Below are positions 26,933 to 34,928 of a stretch of 64,000 nt of DNA, piece by piece. The notes beneath the pieces were generated by a model. That model was not told where the DNA came from. It worked only from the letters and a program-made list of their open reading frames with translations, and made no database searches. The position numbers and the translations under genes are program-made. The stretch covers positions 124,001-188,000 of the forward strand of contig NZ_SOAL01000006.1 in NCBI RefSeq assembly GCF_004364775.1. The letters run 5' to 3'. Numbering within the stretch: the first letter of the stretch is position 1; the number at the start of each line of letters is the position of its first letter. The stretch comes from Comamonas sp. JUb58. Its GTDB lineage: Bacteria > Pseudomonadota > Gammaproteobacteria > Burkholderiales > Burkholderiaceae_C.

Positions 26933-27907
26933 TCAGCTGTGGTCCGTCTGGGCCAGGTAGAACCACTCGCGGTTCACTGCGGCATCGGGCTGGGGGAAGA
27001 TCACGCAGCCATCGAAGGGCGCCAGAATCTGGCTGCCATCGGCGCGGGTGGCGAGCAGGTCACCTTGGCTGAACGGGTCAAAGTTCTGCCACTCTTTTTG
27101 CATGCGGTCATCGGCGCTTTGGCGCATGAACACCTGCTTCATGTGGTGGGTGGTGTACTGGGCGACGGGCTCGACGCTCACATCGGCCATCTCCAGCAGG
27201 TTCAGCACGCCGGCGATGCAGCGGTCCGCCACCTCGATGGCCTGCGGCTCTTCGTGCGAGCCTGATTCCACGGTGATCGCATAGCCGCCCCGGCTGCGCA
27301 TGAACTCATTGGTGCCGATGCCATGCTCGGGGCGAATGGCGCCGCCGCTGGCCTTGACCGCTTGCTCGTACACCTCCAGCCAGCCTTGCACGATGACGGG
27401 CAGGCCCACGGCCTTGGCAAAGGCCTCTTCCTCTTGCTGGCGCGCAAAGGGCTCCAGCGTGCCGGTGTTGTTGAGCGGGCCGGTCATCGCAAAGGCCCGG
27501 CCTTCGCCGCTGTAGGAGTGCAGATCGAGCAGCGCATCATGGCTCTCCAGCAGCGGTGCCAGTGCATTGACCATGTGGTCTTCAAAGTTCTGCGGCTCGG
27601 CCTGGGGCACAAAGTTGCGGTTCAGGTTGCGGTCGCCTTCGCGCTCGTTCTTGATAAAGGCCTTGGGGTTGGCCACGGGCACCATGGTGAGGCGCCCGCG
27701 CTTGAGGCGCACCTGGCCCGATTCAAAGCGCTCGATCCAGCGGCGGATCGCATGCGTGCCGCTTTGTTCATTGCCATGCACAGCACCAAAGATCAGCAGG
27801 GACGGGCCCGGCACGGACGATGCCCAGCCGTAGCTGCGCAAGGCCGCGGGCTGCTCGGCGGAGGGGCTGTGGTCCAGTTGCGGAATGTGGAAGCGAGAGA
27901 CAGTCAT
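26933..27907 (-). CDS. Succinylglutamate desuccinylase/aspartoacylase-family (M14-like) zinc hydrolase
   Basis: A 324-residue member of the AstE/AspA branch of M14 carboxypeptidases. Zinc ligands H44 and E47 are in FGAVHGNEQSG, the third His in LLDLHSYSG, an Arg-Asn pair in GDRNLNRNF (substrate carboxylate binding in the family) and the catalytic Glu in VESGSHEE. The C-terminal part resembles a beta-barrel domain of AstE/AspA-type proteins. I chose ATG 27907 (MTVSRF...), because the extra residues encoded upstream are not family-like. The substrate is probably an N-acyl amino acid or small amide. It is a lone gene. Confidence 0.82.
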   Translation of the reverse strand: MTVSRFHIPQLDHSPSAEQPAALRSYGWASSVPGPSLLIFGAVHGNEQSGTHAIRRWIERFESGQVRLKRGRLTMVPVANPKAFIKNEREGDRNLNRNFVPQAEPQNFEDHMVNALAPLLESHDALLDLHSYSGEGRAFAMTGPLNNTGTLEPFARQQEEEAFAKAVGLPVIVQGWLEVYEQAVKASGGAIRPEHGIGTNEFMRSRGGYAITVESGSHEEPQAIEVADRCIAGVLNLLEMADVSVEPVAQYTTHHMKQVFMRQSADDRMQKEWQNFDPFSQGDLLATRADGSQILAPFDGCVIFPQPDAAVNREWFYLAQTDHS

Positions 27908-28229
27908 TGCAGTTTTCCGGTGTGATGGCATGCCAGCCCGGGCCGCTGCGTCACAAGCCTTGCATCCCGCCAGGGACTGTCGCACCAGAGCAGGGCGCAA
28001 GGTTTATACCCACAACCGTGGGGCAGGGGGCGGCGTGTGCCATTGGCAGCTGCTAGCAGGTGCCAGCAGCCATCCTACCGCATCGGGCGCTGCAGGCGGT
28101 CGATTCTGCTATCAATTTTGATACGCAAAGCAATTGTTACCTGGCCAGCTCGGTGCCCGGGGCAGCCAAAAATGAGAAAGGCTGCCAAGGCAGCCTTTGC
28201 GGGAGCGTGGGCAACCGGGCCCAGCACGC
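27908..28229. other. 322-base intergenic region between the M14-type gene and trmB
   Basis: It contains the promoter-side leader of the M14-type gene and, at the right edge, the trmB terminator at 28171-28198. The middle (about 28000-28140) is unremarkable, and I see no supported coding frame or RNA gene there. Confidence 0.4.
28171..28198 (-). terminator. Terminator downstream of trmB
   Basis: A 10-bp perfect palindrome AAAGGCTGCC AA GGCAGCCTTT (28177-28198). On the minus strand it is followed by CTCATTTTTGG, so a T-rich tail is present after trmB. Confidence 0.75.
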
Positions 28230-29009
28230 TTATGCGGCGCGGGTGAAGACCAGGTCCCAGACCCCGTGGCCCAGGCGCAGGCCCCGGTTCTCGAACTTGG
28301 TCAGAGGGCGGTACTCGGGCTGCGGCGCATAGCCGTCGGCCGTGTTCTTCAGGTCGGGGTTGGCCGACAGCACTTCGAGCATCTGCTCGGCATAGGGCTG
28401 CCAGTCGGTGGCGCAGTGGATATAGCCACCGGGCTTCAAGTGGGCCACCAGCTGGGCCACAAAGGGCGACTGGATCAGGCGGCGCTTGTTGTGCTTTTTC
28501 TTGTGCCAGGGATCGGGGAAGAACACATGGATGCCGTCGAGCGAGCCCGGCTGCAGCATGTTCTCCAGCACTTCCACGGCGTCATGCTGGAAGATGCGGA
28601 TATTGGTGATGTCCTGCTCGCCAATGCGCTTGAGCAGTGCGCCCACGCCCGGCTCATGCACTTCGCAGCACAGAAAGTTGTCGTCCGGGCGCACGCGGGC
28701 AATGTGCGCGGTGGCCTCGCCCATGCCAAAGCCGATCTCCAGAATCACCTTGGCCTGGCGGCCAAAGGCGGCTTCGGCATTGAAGGCCTCACCGGTATAG
28801 GGAAGCACATAGCGGGTGCCCAGGGTTTCAAAGGCCTTGGCCTGGCCGGTGGTGGTGCGGCCTGCGCGGCGCACATAGGAGCGGATGGTCTTGGGATGGG
28901 CGACATCCGCAGGCGCATGGCCGGGGGCACTGCTGGCATCGCGTGCGTTGGTGATGATGGGCTCGGGCACGGGGCCAGCAGCAGGCGTCGAAGAAGATTG
29001 CATGGTCAT
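28230..29009 (-). CDS. trmB: tRNA (guanine-N7)-methyltransferase TrmB
   Basis: A 259-residue SAM-dependent methyltransferase. The segments [17 protein letters not shown] (SAM motif I, about 85-101), [16 protein letters not shown] (the TrmB signature) and [16 protein letters not shown] identify it. It methylates guanosine 46 of the tRNA variable loop. The first 50 residues are low-complexity, as often seen in beta-proteobacterial TrmB. The ATG at 29009 is a choice: an in-frame ATG at 29003 and longer frames upstream exist, and no clear ribosome-binding site decides it. It is divergent from the unusual operon starting at 29332. Confidence 0.93.
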   Translation of the reverse strand: MTMQSSSTPAAGPVPEPIITNARDASSAPGHAPADVAHPKTIRSYVRRAGRTTTGQAKAFETLGTRYVLPYTGEAFNAEAAFGRQAKVILEIGFGMGEATAHIARVRPDDNFLCCEVHEPGVGALLKRIGEQDITNIRIFQHDAVEVLENMLQPGSLDGIHVFFPDPWHKKKHNKRRLIQSPFVAQLVAHLKPGGYIHCATDWQPYAEQMLEVLSANPDLKNTADGYAPQPEYRPLTKFENRGLRLGHGVWDLVFTRAA

Positions 29010-29170
29010 GGAGGTGCCGCTCAGCACAAGCGGCAGGGTGGCGCTTGCCCGGCAAGGGGCGCTCGGCCGCGTCAAAAAAGGGGCTATTGTAGATTTTTCC
29101 GGTCTGCAGTGGCAAAACACTGGGCAATCGCCGTGCGTGCTGGCTGCCATCTGGCGGCAAAGTCGCTGCC

Positions 29171-29176
29171 TATAAT
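29171..29176 (+). promoter_or_regulatory. Consensus -10 box TATAAT upstream of the 29332 operon
   Basis: A perfect TATAAT at 29171-29176. No good -35 hexamer lies 16-18 bases upstream (CATCTG/CTGGCG), so the promoter would need activation or act as a weak -10-only element. Confidence 0.5.
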
Positions 29177-29242
29177 GCCCTTTTCAATGTGAAGTCTGTC
29201 GTGATTGCAGGTCTGTATGCGGCAGGAAACACGGGGTATTGG

Positions 29243-29279
29243 GGCCCGCGCGCGGCATGCGCCTGGCGGCCTTTTTTTT
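29243..29279 (+). terminator. Leader terminator/attenuator hairpin before the flavoprotein gene
   Basis: Outer arms GGCC / GGCC with adjoining GC pairs and an inner GCGC / GCGC stem (29243-29271) are directly followed by eight T (29272-29279). It sits about 70 bases after the TATAAT box and 50 bases before the start codon at 29332, which is the position expected for an attenuator or the 3' end of a small RNA. Confidence 0.6.
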
Positions 29280-29331
29280 GCCCCATGGGTTCCGGTATGG
29301 GCCTGCCAGTTGCGCCAGCATCTGGAGCAGC

Positions 29332-30444
29332 ATGGACATCCTTTCGTCGTTGGAGCCGATCGTGCGCGACCTCATCGCGCCGGCGGCCGCGCATACCGAT
29401 AGCCAGGCGGTCTACCCGCGCCAGGCGCTGCAGGCCTTGGGCAGCCAGGGGCTGCTGGGCCTGATCAGTGCCGCTGAGGTGGGCGGCATGGGCGCAGGCC
29501 TGCCCGAAGCCGTACAAGTGGTGGAGCGCATTGCCCAGGACTGCCCCTGCACGGCCATGGTGCTGACCATGCACTACTGTGGCGTGGCGCTGATCGAGCC
29601 TTTTGCGGCCGAAGACACGCGCCGCTCGATCGCGCAGGGCCACCACATCACTACCTTGGCGGTGTCGGAGACCGGCTCCCGCAGCCATATCTGGGCGCCA
29701 ACGGGTACCGCCGCTGCGCAGGGCCAGGACGCGGTTCTGCTCAATGCCCAGAAAAGCATGATCACCTCGGCAGGCGAGGCCGATTCCTATGTCTGGATCT
29801 CGCGGGCCAGCACGGGCGAGGGCAATACGCTGTGGCTGGTCGACAGCCGCCTGCCCGGGCTGCAGATTCCGTCGCGCTTTGATGGCATGGGGCTGCGCGG
29901 CAATGCCTCGTCACCGATCATCGCCAAAGATGTGGCTGTGCCGCTGGCCTGCCGCTTGGGTGAGGATGGCCAGGGCGAGGACGTCAAGACCCGCTACCTG
30001 ATGCCTTACTTTCCAACCCTGATCGCGACCACCTCGGTCGGCCTGATGCAAGGCGTGCTGCGCCGCGCGCTGCAGCATGTGGCCCACACCCGCTTTGCCG
30101 AAAACGGCAGCGGCCTGGCCGACCTGCCCACCATCCGCGCCTACCTGGCCAAGGCCCAGCTCAAGGCCGACCAGGCCCGCCTGTTGCGCGATGACGCCGT
30201 GCAAGCGGTGCTGGCAGGACGCCCCGATGCCAAGACCCGACTGTTGCAATGCAAGGCCGCTGCGGCCGAGGCGGCGCTGGAGGTGAGCGATACCGCCATG
30301 CGCGTCTGCGGTGGCGCGGCCTTCCGCAAGGAGCTGGGCATTGAGCGGCTGTTCCGCGATGCCCGCGCGGCCTCTGTGATGGCGCCCACCACCGATGTGA
30401 TCTATGACCTGCTGGGCAAGGCGCTGTGCGACGCTGCAGCCTGA
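29332..30444 (+). CDS. Acyl-CoA dehydrogenase-fold flavoprotein lacking the usual catalytic glutamate
   Basis: A 370-residue protein with the three-part acyl-CoA dehydrogenase fold: an N-terminal helical region, a middle FAD-contacting part (TTLAVSETGSRSHIW) and a C-terminal helical domain with MRVCGGAAFRKELGIERLFRDARAA. In classical enzymes the last motif continues to YEGT, whose Glu is the catalytic base; here it reads SVMAPTTDV, so that Glu is absent. Flavin monooxygenases built on this fold (DszC/SfnC-like) also lack it, so an oxygenase-type or other flavin reaction is possible. It is first gene of a three-gene unit; the next starts 37 bases later. Confidence 0.8.
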   Translation: MDILSSLEPIVRDLIAPAAAHTDSQAVYPRQALQALGSQGLLGLISAAEVGGMGAGLPEAVQVVERIAQDCPCTAMVLTMHYCGVALIEPFAAEDTRRSIAQGHHITTLAVSETGSRSHIWAPTGTAAAQGQDAVLLNAQKSMITSAGEADSYVWISRASTGEGNTLWLVDSRLPGLQIPSRFDGMGLRGNASSPIIAKDVAVPLACRLGEDGQGEDVKTRYLMPYFPTLIATTSVGLMQGVLRRALQHVAHTRFAENGSGLADLPTIRAYLAKAQLKADQARLLRDDAVQAVLAGRPDAKTRLLQCKAAAAEAALEVSDTAMRVCGGAAFRKELGIERLFRDARAASVMAPTTDVIYDLLGKALCDAAA

Positions 30445-30481
30445 GCCCCCGTGACCCAACTAACTGGAGAGACATGCACCC

Positions 30482-31348
30482 ATGACCGCTTCCTACACGA
30501 CCCTCAAGATGGGCGCCGTCGCCTATGCGCCCAAGGTGATCACCATCTGGGAGGGCTTCAAGGCCCACTTCATCGAGCAAGGCCTGTACTTTGACTATGT
30601 GCTGTATTCCAACTATGAATCGCTGACCGAGGCGCTGATGGATGGCACGGTGCAGCTGGCCTGGAACTCTCCGCTGGCCTTTGTGCGTGCGGAGCTGATG
30701 GCGCGGGCTGCCGGCCAGCAGGTGCGCTCGATAGCGATGCGCGACACCGACATGGACGTGCAATCACTGCTGGTGGTGCGCGCAGACAGCCCGGCCCAGA
30801 CCCTGGCCGACCTGCGTGGCCAGACCCTGGGCTTTGGCGCGATTGATTCGCCCCAGGCCACCCTGATCCCGCTGGACCACCTGCGCCAACAGGGCATGCT
30901 GGCGGGCCAGGATTTTCAGGCGCGCCGCTTTGATGTTCTGGGCGGCAAGCATGGCGACCATATTGGTGGCGAGCGCCTGGCGGCCAAGGCCATGGTGGCG
31001 GGCGAGATTGCGGCGTCCTGGATGGTTGCCAAGAACTACCTGGCCTTTGCCGCCGAAGGCACTTTGCCTGCCGGCGCCACGCGCGTGCTCGACACCTCGC
31101 AGCCTTTTGACCATTGCAATATGACCTCCGGGCCCAGCATCAGCGCTGCCGATGCCGCGCGCTTTACCGAGATCCTGCTGGCCATGTCCTGGGACGACCC
31201 GTTGATCCGCCCCTTGCTGGAGTTGGAAGGCCTCAAGGTCTGGCACCCTGGCCGTGCTTCGGGCTATGTGCCCTTGGCCCGTGCGGTGCGCGACGAGCGC
31301 TTCTATGATGACGCGGGCCGCATCCTCGCGGCTGACTACCGGTATTGA
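30482..31348 (+). CDS. PhnD-like substrate-binding fold protein without a signal peptide
   Basis: A 288-residue protein of the phosphate/phosphite/phosphonate-binding (PhnD) superfamily: LKMGAVAYAPKVITIWEGFKAHF at the start, an YESLTEALMDGTVQLAWNSPLAF segment (lining the ligand cleft in relatives), then TLADLRGQTLGFGAIDSPQATLIPLDHL. There is no signal peptide or lipobox and no permease or ATPase nearby, so it probably stays in the cytosol and acts as an enzyme, chaperone or sensor, as other binding-protein folds do (THI5, MqnA). GGAGAG at 30466-30471 precedes it. Its stop overlaps the next start (TGATG). Confidence 0.78.
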   Translation: MTASYTTLKMGAVAYAPKVITIWEGFKAHFIEQGLYFDYVLYSNYESLTEALMDGTVQLAWNSPLAFVRAELMARAAGQQVRSIAMRDTDMDVQSLLVVRADSPAQTLADLRGQTLGFGAIDSPQATLIPLDHLRQQGMLAGQDFQARRFDVLGGKHGDHIGGERLAAKAMVAGEIAASWMVAKNYLAFAAEGTLPAGATRVLDTSQPFDHCNMTSGPSISAADAARFTEILLAMSWDDPLIRPLLELEGLKVWHPGRASGYVPLARAVRDERFYDDAGRILAADYRY

Positions 31349-32619
31349 TGCCCATGGAAAAACCGCCCGCAGCCTCCAGCAGCTCTGGCAGCCCAGGCCA
31401 GGCCGATCCCACCCGCCTGCCGCTGGTGGATCTGGGCCGGCTGGGCTTTGATGCTGGTGCGCACCTGCTGGTCAAGCACGGCCTGGCCGCTGTGGCTGTC
31501 GGCGAGTCCATTCGGGTCAGCGGCCAGGCGCCGGGCTGGCAGGCGCAGTTGGCCGCCTGGTGCCAAGCCCAGGGCCATGCGCTGCAAACGCCGACTGGTT
31601 GGCTGCGGCAGCCGGCCTTGCTGGTGCGGCGTGGCAGTGCGCAAGCCGGCCGCTGGCGCCATGCGGCGGTGGCGGGCCACAGCGATGCCAGCCAGCCCGG
31701 TGCGGTGGCCGCGCAGGCCGATCCGGCCTGGGGCCTGGCAGCACGCGGTGCCGCGGTGGAGGCCGGGGCACCGGCCTTTGCCTTTCGCCTGCAGGAAAAG
31801 GCCGAGTTCTGGACCGACCAGGCCGGTGACCTGTATGCCCAGGCCGTGGCTGCGCAGTGGAATGCCGACACCGACATCGACTGGGCGCATGCATCCGAGC
31901 CAGCGGCGGTGATCGAGGACGCCATTGTCCAGGTGATGACCTATATGGTCGAGAACGAGAATGCGGCGCTGATCGTGCCGGCACGTTTTTTGGGCGAGCT
32001 GCACCCGCATTACCGCGAGCTGCAGGCGGCGCTGGCGATCCAGGTGGCCGACGAGGCCCGCCATATCGATGTGTTCACCCGCCGCATTCGCCGCCATGGG
32101 CGTGAGCCGGCGCTCTCCACCGCTGGCGGCCAGGCATCGCTGCAGAGCCTGTTGGCGGAAAAGGATTTTTCGGTCGCGGGCTTTTTGCTGTCGGTGCTGG
32201 GCGAGGGCAGCTTTGTTAACCTGCTGCAGTTCTTGCAGACCTATGCGCCCGATCCGCTGACCCGCCAGATCTGCCGCCTGGCTGCCCGCGATGAGGCACG
32301 CCATGTGGCGCTGGGCATGTCGCACCTGCTGCATCGCCTGAAGCTGAAGCCGGACTTTCGCCACCGGCTGGCGCAGGCGGTGGAAGCGCGCCACGATGCG
32401 CTGGCTGGCACATCCGGCCTGAATGAAGAGGTGTTTGATGCGCTGATCCTGGTGGGCGCCGGTGCCTTGTCCGCCGATGCGCTGGCGCTGGGCAGCCAGC
32501 GCGTGCAGCAGCTGATGCAGGACATGGCCGATGGCCGCTACACCAAGCTGGTGCGGCTGGGCTTTGAGCGTGGACATGCGCAGGAGCTGGCCTCCTTGCA
32601 CACGCGCAATTTCATGTAG
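31348..32619 (+). CDS. TusA-like domain fused to a ferritin-like (di-iron type) protein
   Basis: A 423-residue protein. Residues about 22-95 resemble the TusA sulfur-carrier fold ([23 protein letters not shown]...VGESIRVSG), but the CPxP cysteine motif is replaced by GFDAG, so sulfur carriage by that residue is excluded. From about 185 to the end is a ferritin-like four-helix region with carboxylate/His motifs typical of di-iron sites: [19 protein letters not shown] and DEARHVALG. It overlaps the upstream stop (TGATG), so it is coupled to the PhnD-like protein. The convergent gluQ gene overlaps its end by 8 bases. Function unknown; an oxygen- or iron-dependent role is inferred. Confidence 0.78.
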   Translation: MPMEKPPAASSSSGSPGQADPTRLPLVDLGRLGFDAGAHLLVKHGLAAVAVGESIRVSGQAPGWQAQLAAWCQAQGHALQTPTGWLRQPALLVRRGSAQAGRWRHAAVAGHSDASQPGAVAAQADPAWGLAARGAAVEAGAPAFAFRLQEKAEFWTDQAGDLYAQAVAAQWNADTDIDWAHASEPAAVIEDAIVQVMTYMVENENAALIVPARFLGELHPHYRELQAALAIQVADEARHIDVFTRRIRRHGREPALSTAGGQASLQSLLAEKDFSVAGFLLSVLGEGSFVNLLQFLQTYAPDPLTRQICRLAARDEARHVALGMSHLLHRLKLKPDFRHRLAQAVEARHDALAGTSGLNEEVFDALILVGAGALSADALALGSQRVQQLMQDMADGRYTKLVRLGFERGHAQELASLHTRNFM

Positions 32620-33586
32620 CGGCCAGATGGCGGCGCGCCCATTGCGCCGTCCAGTCGGCCAGCGCATCGGGGATGCTGCTGGCCTGGCCGGCCTCCAGCC
32701 CCAGGTGCTGGGCCGACTGGCGCAGTACGGCGATGCGCTGCTCGGCACTGTCCACCACGAGGGCCGGGGCGCCATATTGTTTGGAGAGCTTTTCGCCATC
32801 GGCCTGCAGCACCAAGGGCGTGTGCATATAGCGCGGTGCTGGCAGGCCCAGCGCCCGTTGCAGCAGCAACTGGCGCGGCGTGTTGTCGGCCAGGTCGGCG
32901 CCACGCACCACATCGCTGATGCCTTGCGCCGCATCATCGACCACCACGGCCAGCTGGTAGGCCCAGAGGCCATCGGCGCGCTGTACCAGAAAATCGCCCA
33001 CGCTGGCGGCTACATCCTGCTGCATGGGGCCTAGCCAGCGGTCTTGCCACAGCAGCTGCTGGTCGCTGTGCAGCACCGGGTGGTGGGGTGTGGGCAACAA
33101 GTCATCTTCGGCCGAGATTGCGCTGGCATGCTGCTGGTAGCGCTGGGTATGAAAGCGCCAACTGCGGCCGGTCTTGCCATGCAGGCCATCGCGGCAGGTA
33201 CCCGGATAGGGGCGCTCGCCATGGCGCTCGTGCACATGGCCCTGGGCGGCGAGCGCGGCATCCATGTCACGGCGCGTGCAGGCGCAGGGATAGGCCCAGC
33301 CGGCTGCCTGCAGTTGCGCCAGGGCCTGGGCGTAGAGGGCATGGCGGGCAGACTGCCACTGCGGTGGCGCATCGGGGACCAGCTGCAGCGCATGGAGCTG
33401 GCGCAGGATCTCCTGGTCCATGCCGGGCGGGCAGCGGGGCGGGTCGATGTCTTCGATACGCAGCAACCAGGTGCCGCCATGGGCGCGGGCATCCAGCCAG
33501 GACGCCAGGGCCGCCACCAGAGAGCCCGCATGCAGCGGGCCGGTGGGCGAGGGGGCAAAACGGCCGGTATAAACGCGTGAGCTCAT
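32612..33586 (-). CDS. gluQ: Glutamyl-Q tRNA(Asp) synthetase
   Basis: A 324-residue truncated GluRS-like enzyme that attaches glutamate to queuosine in tRNA(Asp). The N-terminus [18 protein letters not shown] carries the class I HIGH-like motif (LHAG), zinc-binding cysteines lie in CACTRRD and the YPGTC segment, and [10 protein letters not shown] is the KMSKS-like motif. It lacks the anticodon-binding domain, as expected for GluQ (about 300 residues). The stop overlaps the ferritin-like gene by 8 bases. Confidence 0.94.
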   Translation of the reverse strand: MSSRVYTGRFAPSPTGPLHAGSLVAALASWLDARAHGGTWLLRIEDIDPPRCPPGMDQEILRQLHALQLVPDAPPQWQSARHALYAQALAQLQAAGWAYPCACTRRDMDAALAAQGHVHERHGERPYPGTCRDGLHGKTGRSWRFHTQRYQQHASAISAEDDLLPTPHHPVLHSDQQLLWQDRWLGPMQQDVAASVGDFLVQRADGLWAYQLAVVVDDAAQGISDVVRGADLADNTPRQLLLQRALGLPAPRYMHTPLVLQADGEKLSKQYGAPALVVDSAEQRIAVLRQSAQHLGLEAGQASSIPDALADWTAQWARRHLAAT

Positions 33587-33700
33587 GGGACAGCAAGTGT
33601 AATGCCGCTGGCCAGCGCGAAAAGCCGTTGCCAGGTATCGGCAACGGCTGAGGATGGAGAGAACGGAAATGCGCCCAGCAGGCTGCCGGGCGCGCTGCGC

Positions 33701-34816
33701 TTATTCGCCGAGCACGGCCAGCGCGAGTTCCAGTCCGGATACAAAAGCGTCTTCAACCCTGTAGCCCAGGCACCAGTCGCCGCAGAGGCCGATGGCACTC
33801 TTGGCGTTCCAGAGGTGGCTGCGGGGCTGGCCCTTGGCATCCTTGGGCAGGGGGTTGATCGTTTTGGCATAGCCCCATTGCACGACGCGGATGTCGCTGG
33901 GGGTGGCGCGGATGCGGGTCAGCTCGGAGAAGGCCTGCAGCATCTTGGCGGCGACGCGCTGGGGCTCGTCGTTCTCGTGCTTGCGCGCCCAGTCGGGGCT
34001 GGCCTGCACGGTCCAGCGCTCGACCTTGCCGCGACCGGGCTTGGACGACTCGCGCGAGAGCCAGGTGATGCGGGGGTGTTCGGTGCGGGCGGCATTCCAC
34101 TGCGGGCCCATATTGGTGATGCTGGGGTCGACCGCGTGGGCAAAGGTCAGCAGCAGGGTCCAGCTTGGAGCGATATAGACATCGGACAGCTGCCAGTCGG
34201 CGGGCACATGGGTTTCGCTGTCGGCCAGCAGCTCTTGCGCTTCGGGCGAAGGAATAGCCAGCACGACGCCATCGAGGCCGGCGTAGACATGCACGCCGCC
34301 GTCCACATCTTCGGTGCGCAGCTGCCATTGGTTGGCGTTGAGGGCATCGCGCTCAAAGGCCAGCGCGTATTCGTTGAGGCGCACATCCAGCGGTGCGGCC
34401 CAGGAGGCGAGCAGGCTGTCCATCGTGGGCACGCCAATCAGGTGGGCTTCCATGCCGCGCTGGGTGGTGACGGCGACCTTGCCGGTGGCATCCAGGGTGC
34501 GGATGGCGTTGACGCTCCAGTTGCGGGTGACATGGGGCGTGGTGTCCAGCGCCAATTTGAAGCGCGGGTCACGCACCGTGAAGAACTGGGCGCCGACATC
34601 AAAACTGCCGTGTGCGCTGTGGCGGCTGGCCATGCGGCCACCCACCTGGGGTTGTGCTTCGATCACGGTAACCTGGTGGCCCGCTTGCTGCAAGGTGCGC
34701 GCGCAGACGACGCCGGCCATGCCAGCGCCCACCACGGCATAGTGCTTGCGGGTGGCCAGGACAATGTTGGAGGAGGATGCAGATCGTTTGGGTTTGGGGG
34801 GAATGCGAGAAGACAT
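33701..34816 (-). CDS. Renalase-like FAD/NAD(P)-binding oxidoreductase
   Basis: A 371-residue flavoprotein with a dinucleotide-binding motif VVGAGMAGVVCARTLQQAG (about 28-46), then VIEAQPQVGGRMASR, the renalase/amine oxidase-like GGR motif. The C-terminal CGDWCLGYRVEDAFVSGLELA is the FAD-closing motif of the family. ATG 34816 gives an N-terminal extension of about 25 basic residues; a longer frame upstream is not supported. It may act on a reduced nicotinamide or amine substrate; this is inference from the family. It is followed on the same strand by nothing related. Confidence 0.82.
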   Translation of the reverse strand: MSSRIPPKPKRSASSSNIVLATRKHYAVVGAGMAGVVCARTLQQAGHQVTVIEAQPQVGGRMASRHSAHGSFDVGAQFFTVRDPRFKLALDTTPHVTRNWSVNAIRTLDATGKVAVTTQRGMEAHLIGVPTMDSLLASWAAPLDVRLNEYALAFERDALNANQWQLRTEDVDGGVHVYAGLDGVVLAIPSPEAQELLADSETHVPADWQLSDVYIAPSWTLLLTFAHAVDPSITNMGPQWNAARTEHPRITWLSRESSKPGRGKVERWTVQASPDWARKHENDEPQRVAAKMLQAFSELTRIRATPSDIRVVQWGYAKTINPLPKDAKGQPRSHLWNAKSAIGLCGDWCLGYRVEDAFVSGLELALAVLGE

Positions 34817-34928
34817 GAAAGACTTTCTGTACTGTTTCGACAAACGATAAGGCGTCACAGATGGCTGCGGGTGCAGCGCCATCTGGAGAACCACTCTACA
34901 CGGTGTGCACGCCCATTTTGCTCAGGAT

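Larger units (their letters stand above)
29010..29331. other. 322-base divergent gap with a promoter-like box and a leader terminator hairpin
   Basis: It holds a perfect TATAAT at 29171-29176, an apparent leader of about 100 bases and a terminator-like hairpin plus eight T at 29243-29279, all upstream of the flavoprotein gene at 29332. An open frame from GTG 29189 runs through the hairpin but looks unlike a protein. Possible readings are an attenuated leader or a small RNA. Confidence 0.5.

Noticed and set aside
29189-29464. Open frame starting at GTG 29189 through the leader hairpin
   Set aside because: Runs through the terminator-like hairpin and overlaps the flavoprotein start in another frame; composition is not protein-like.
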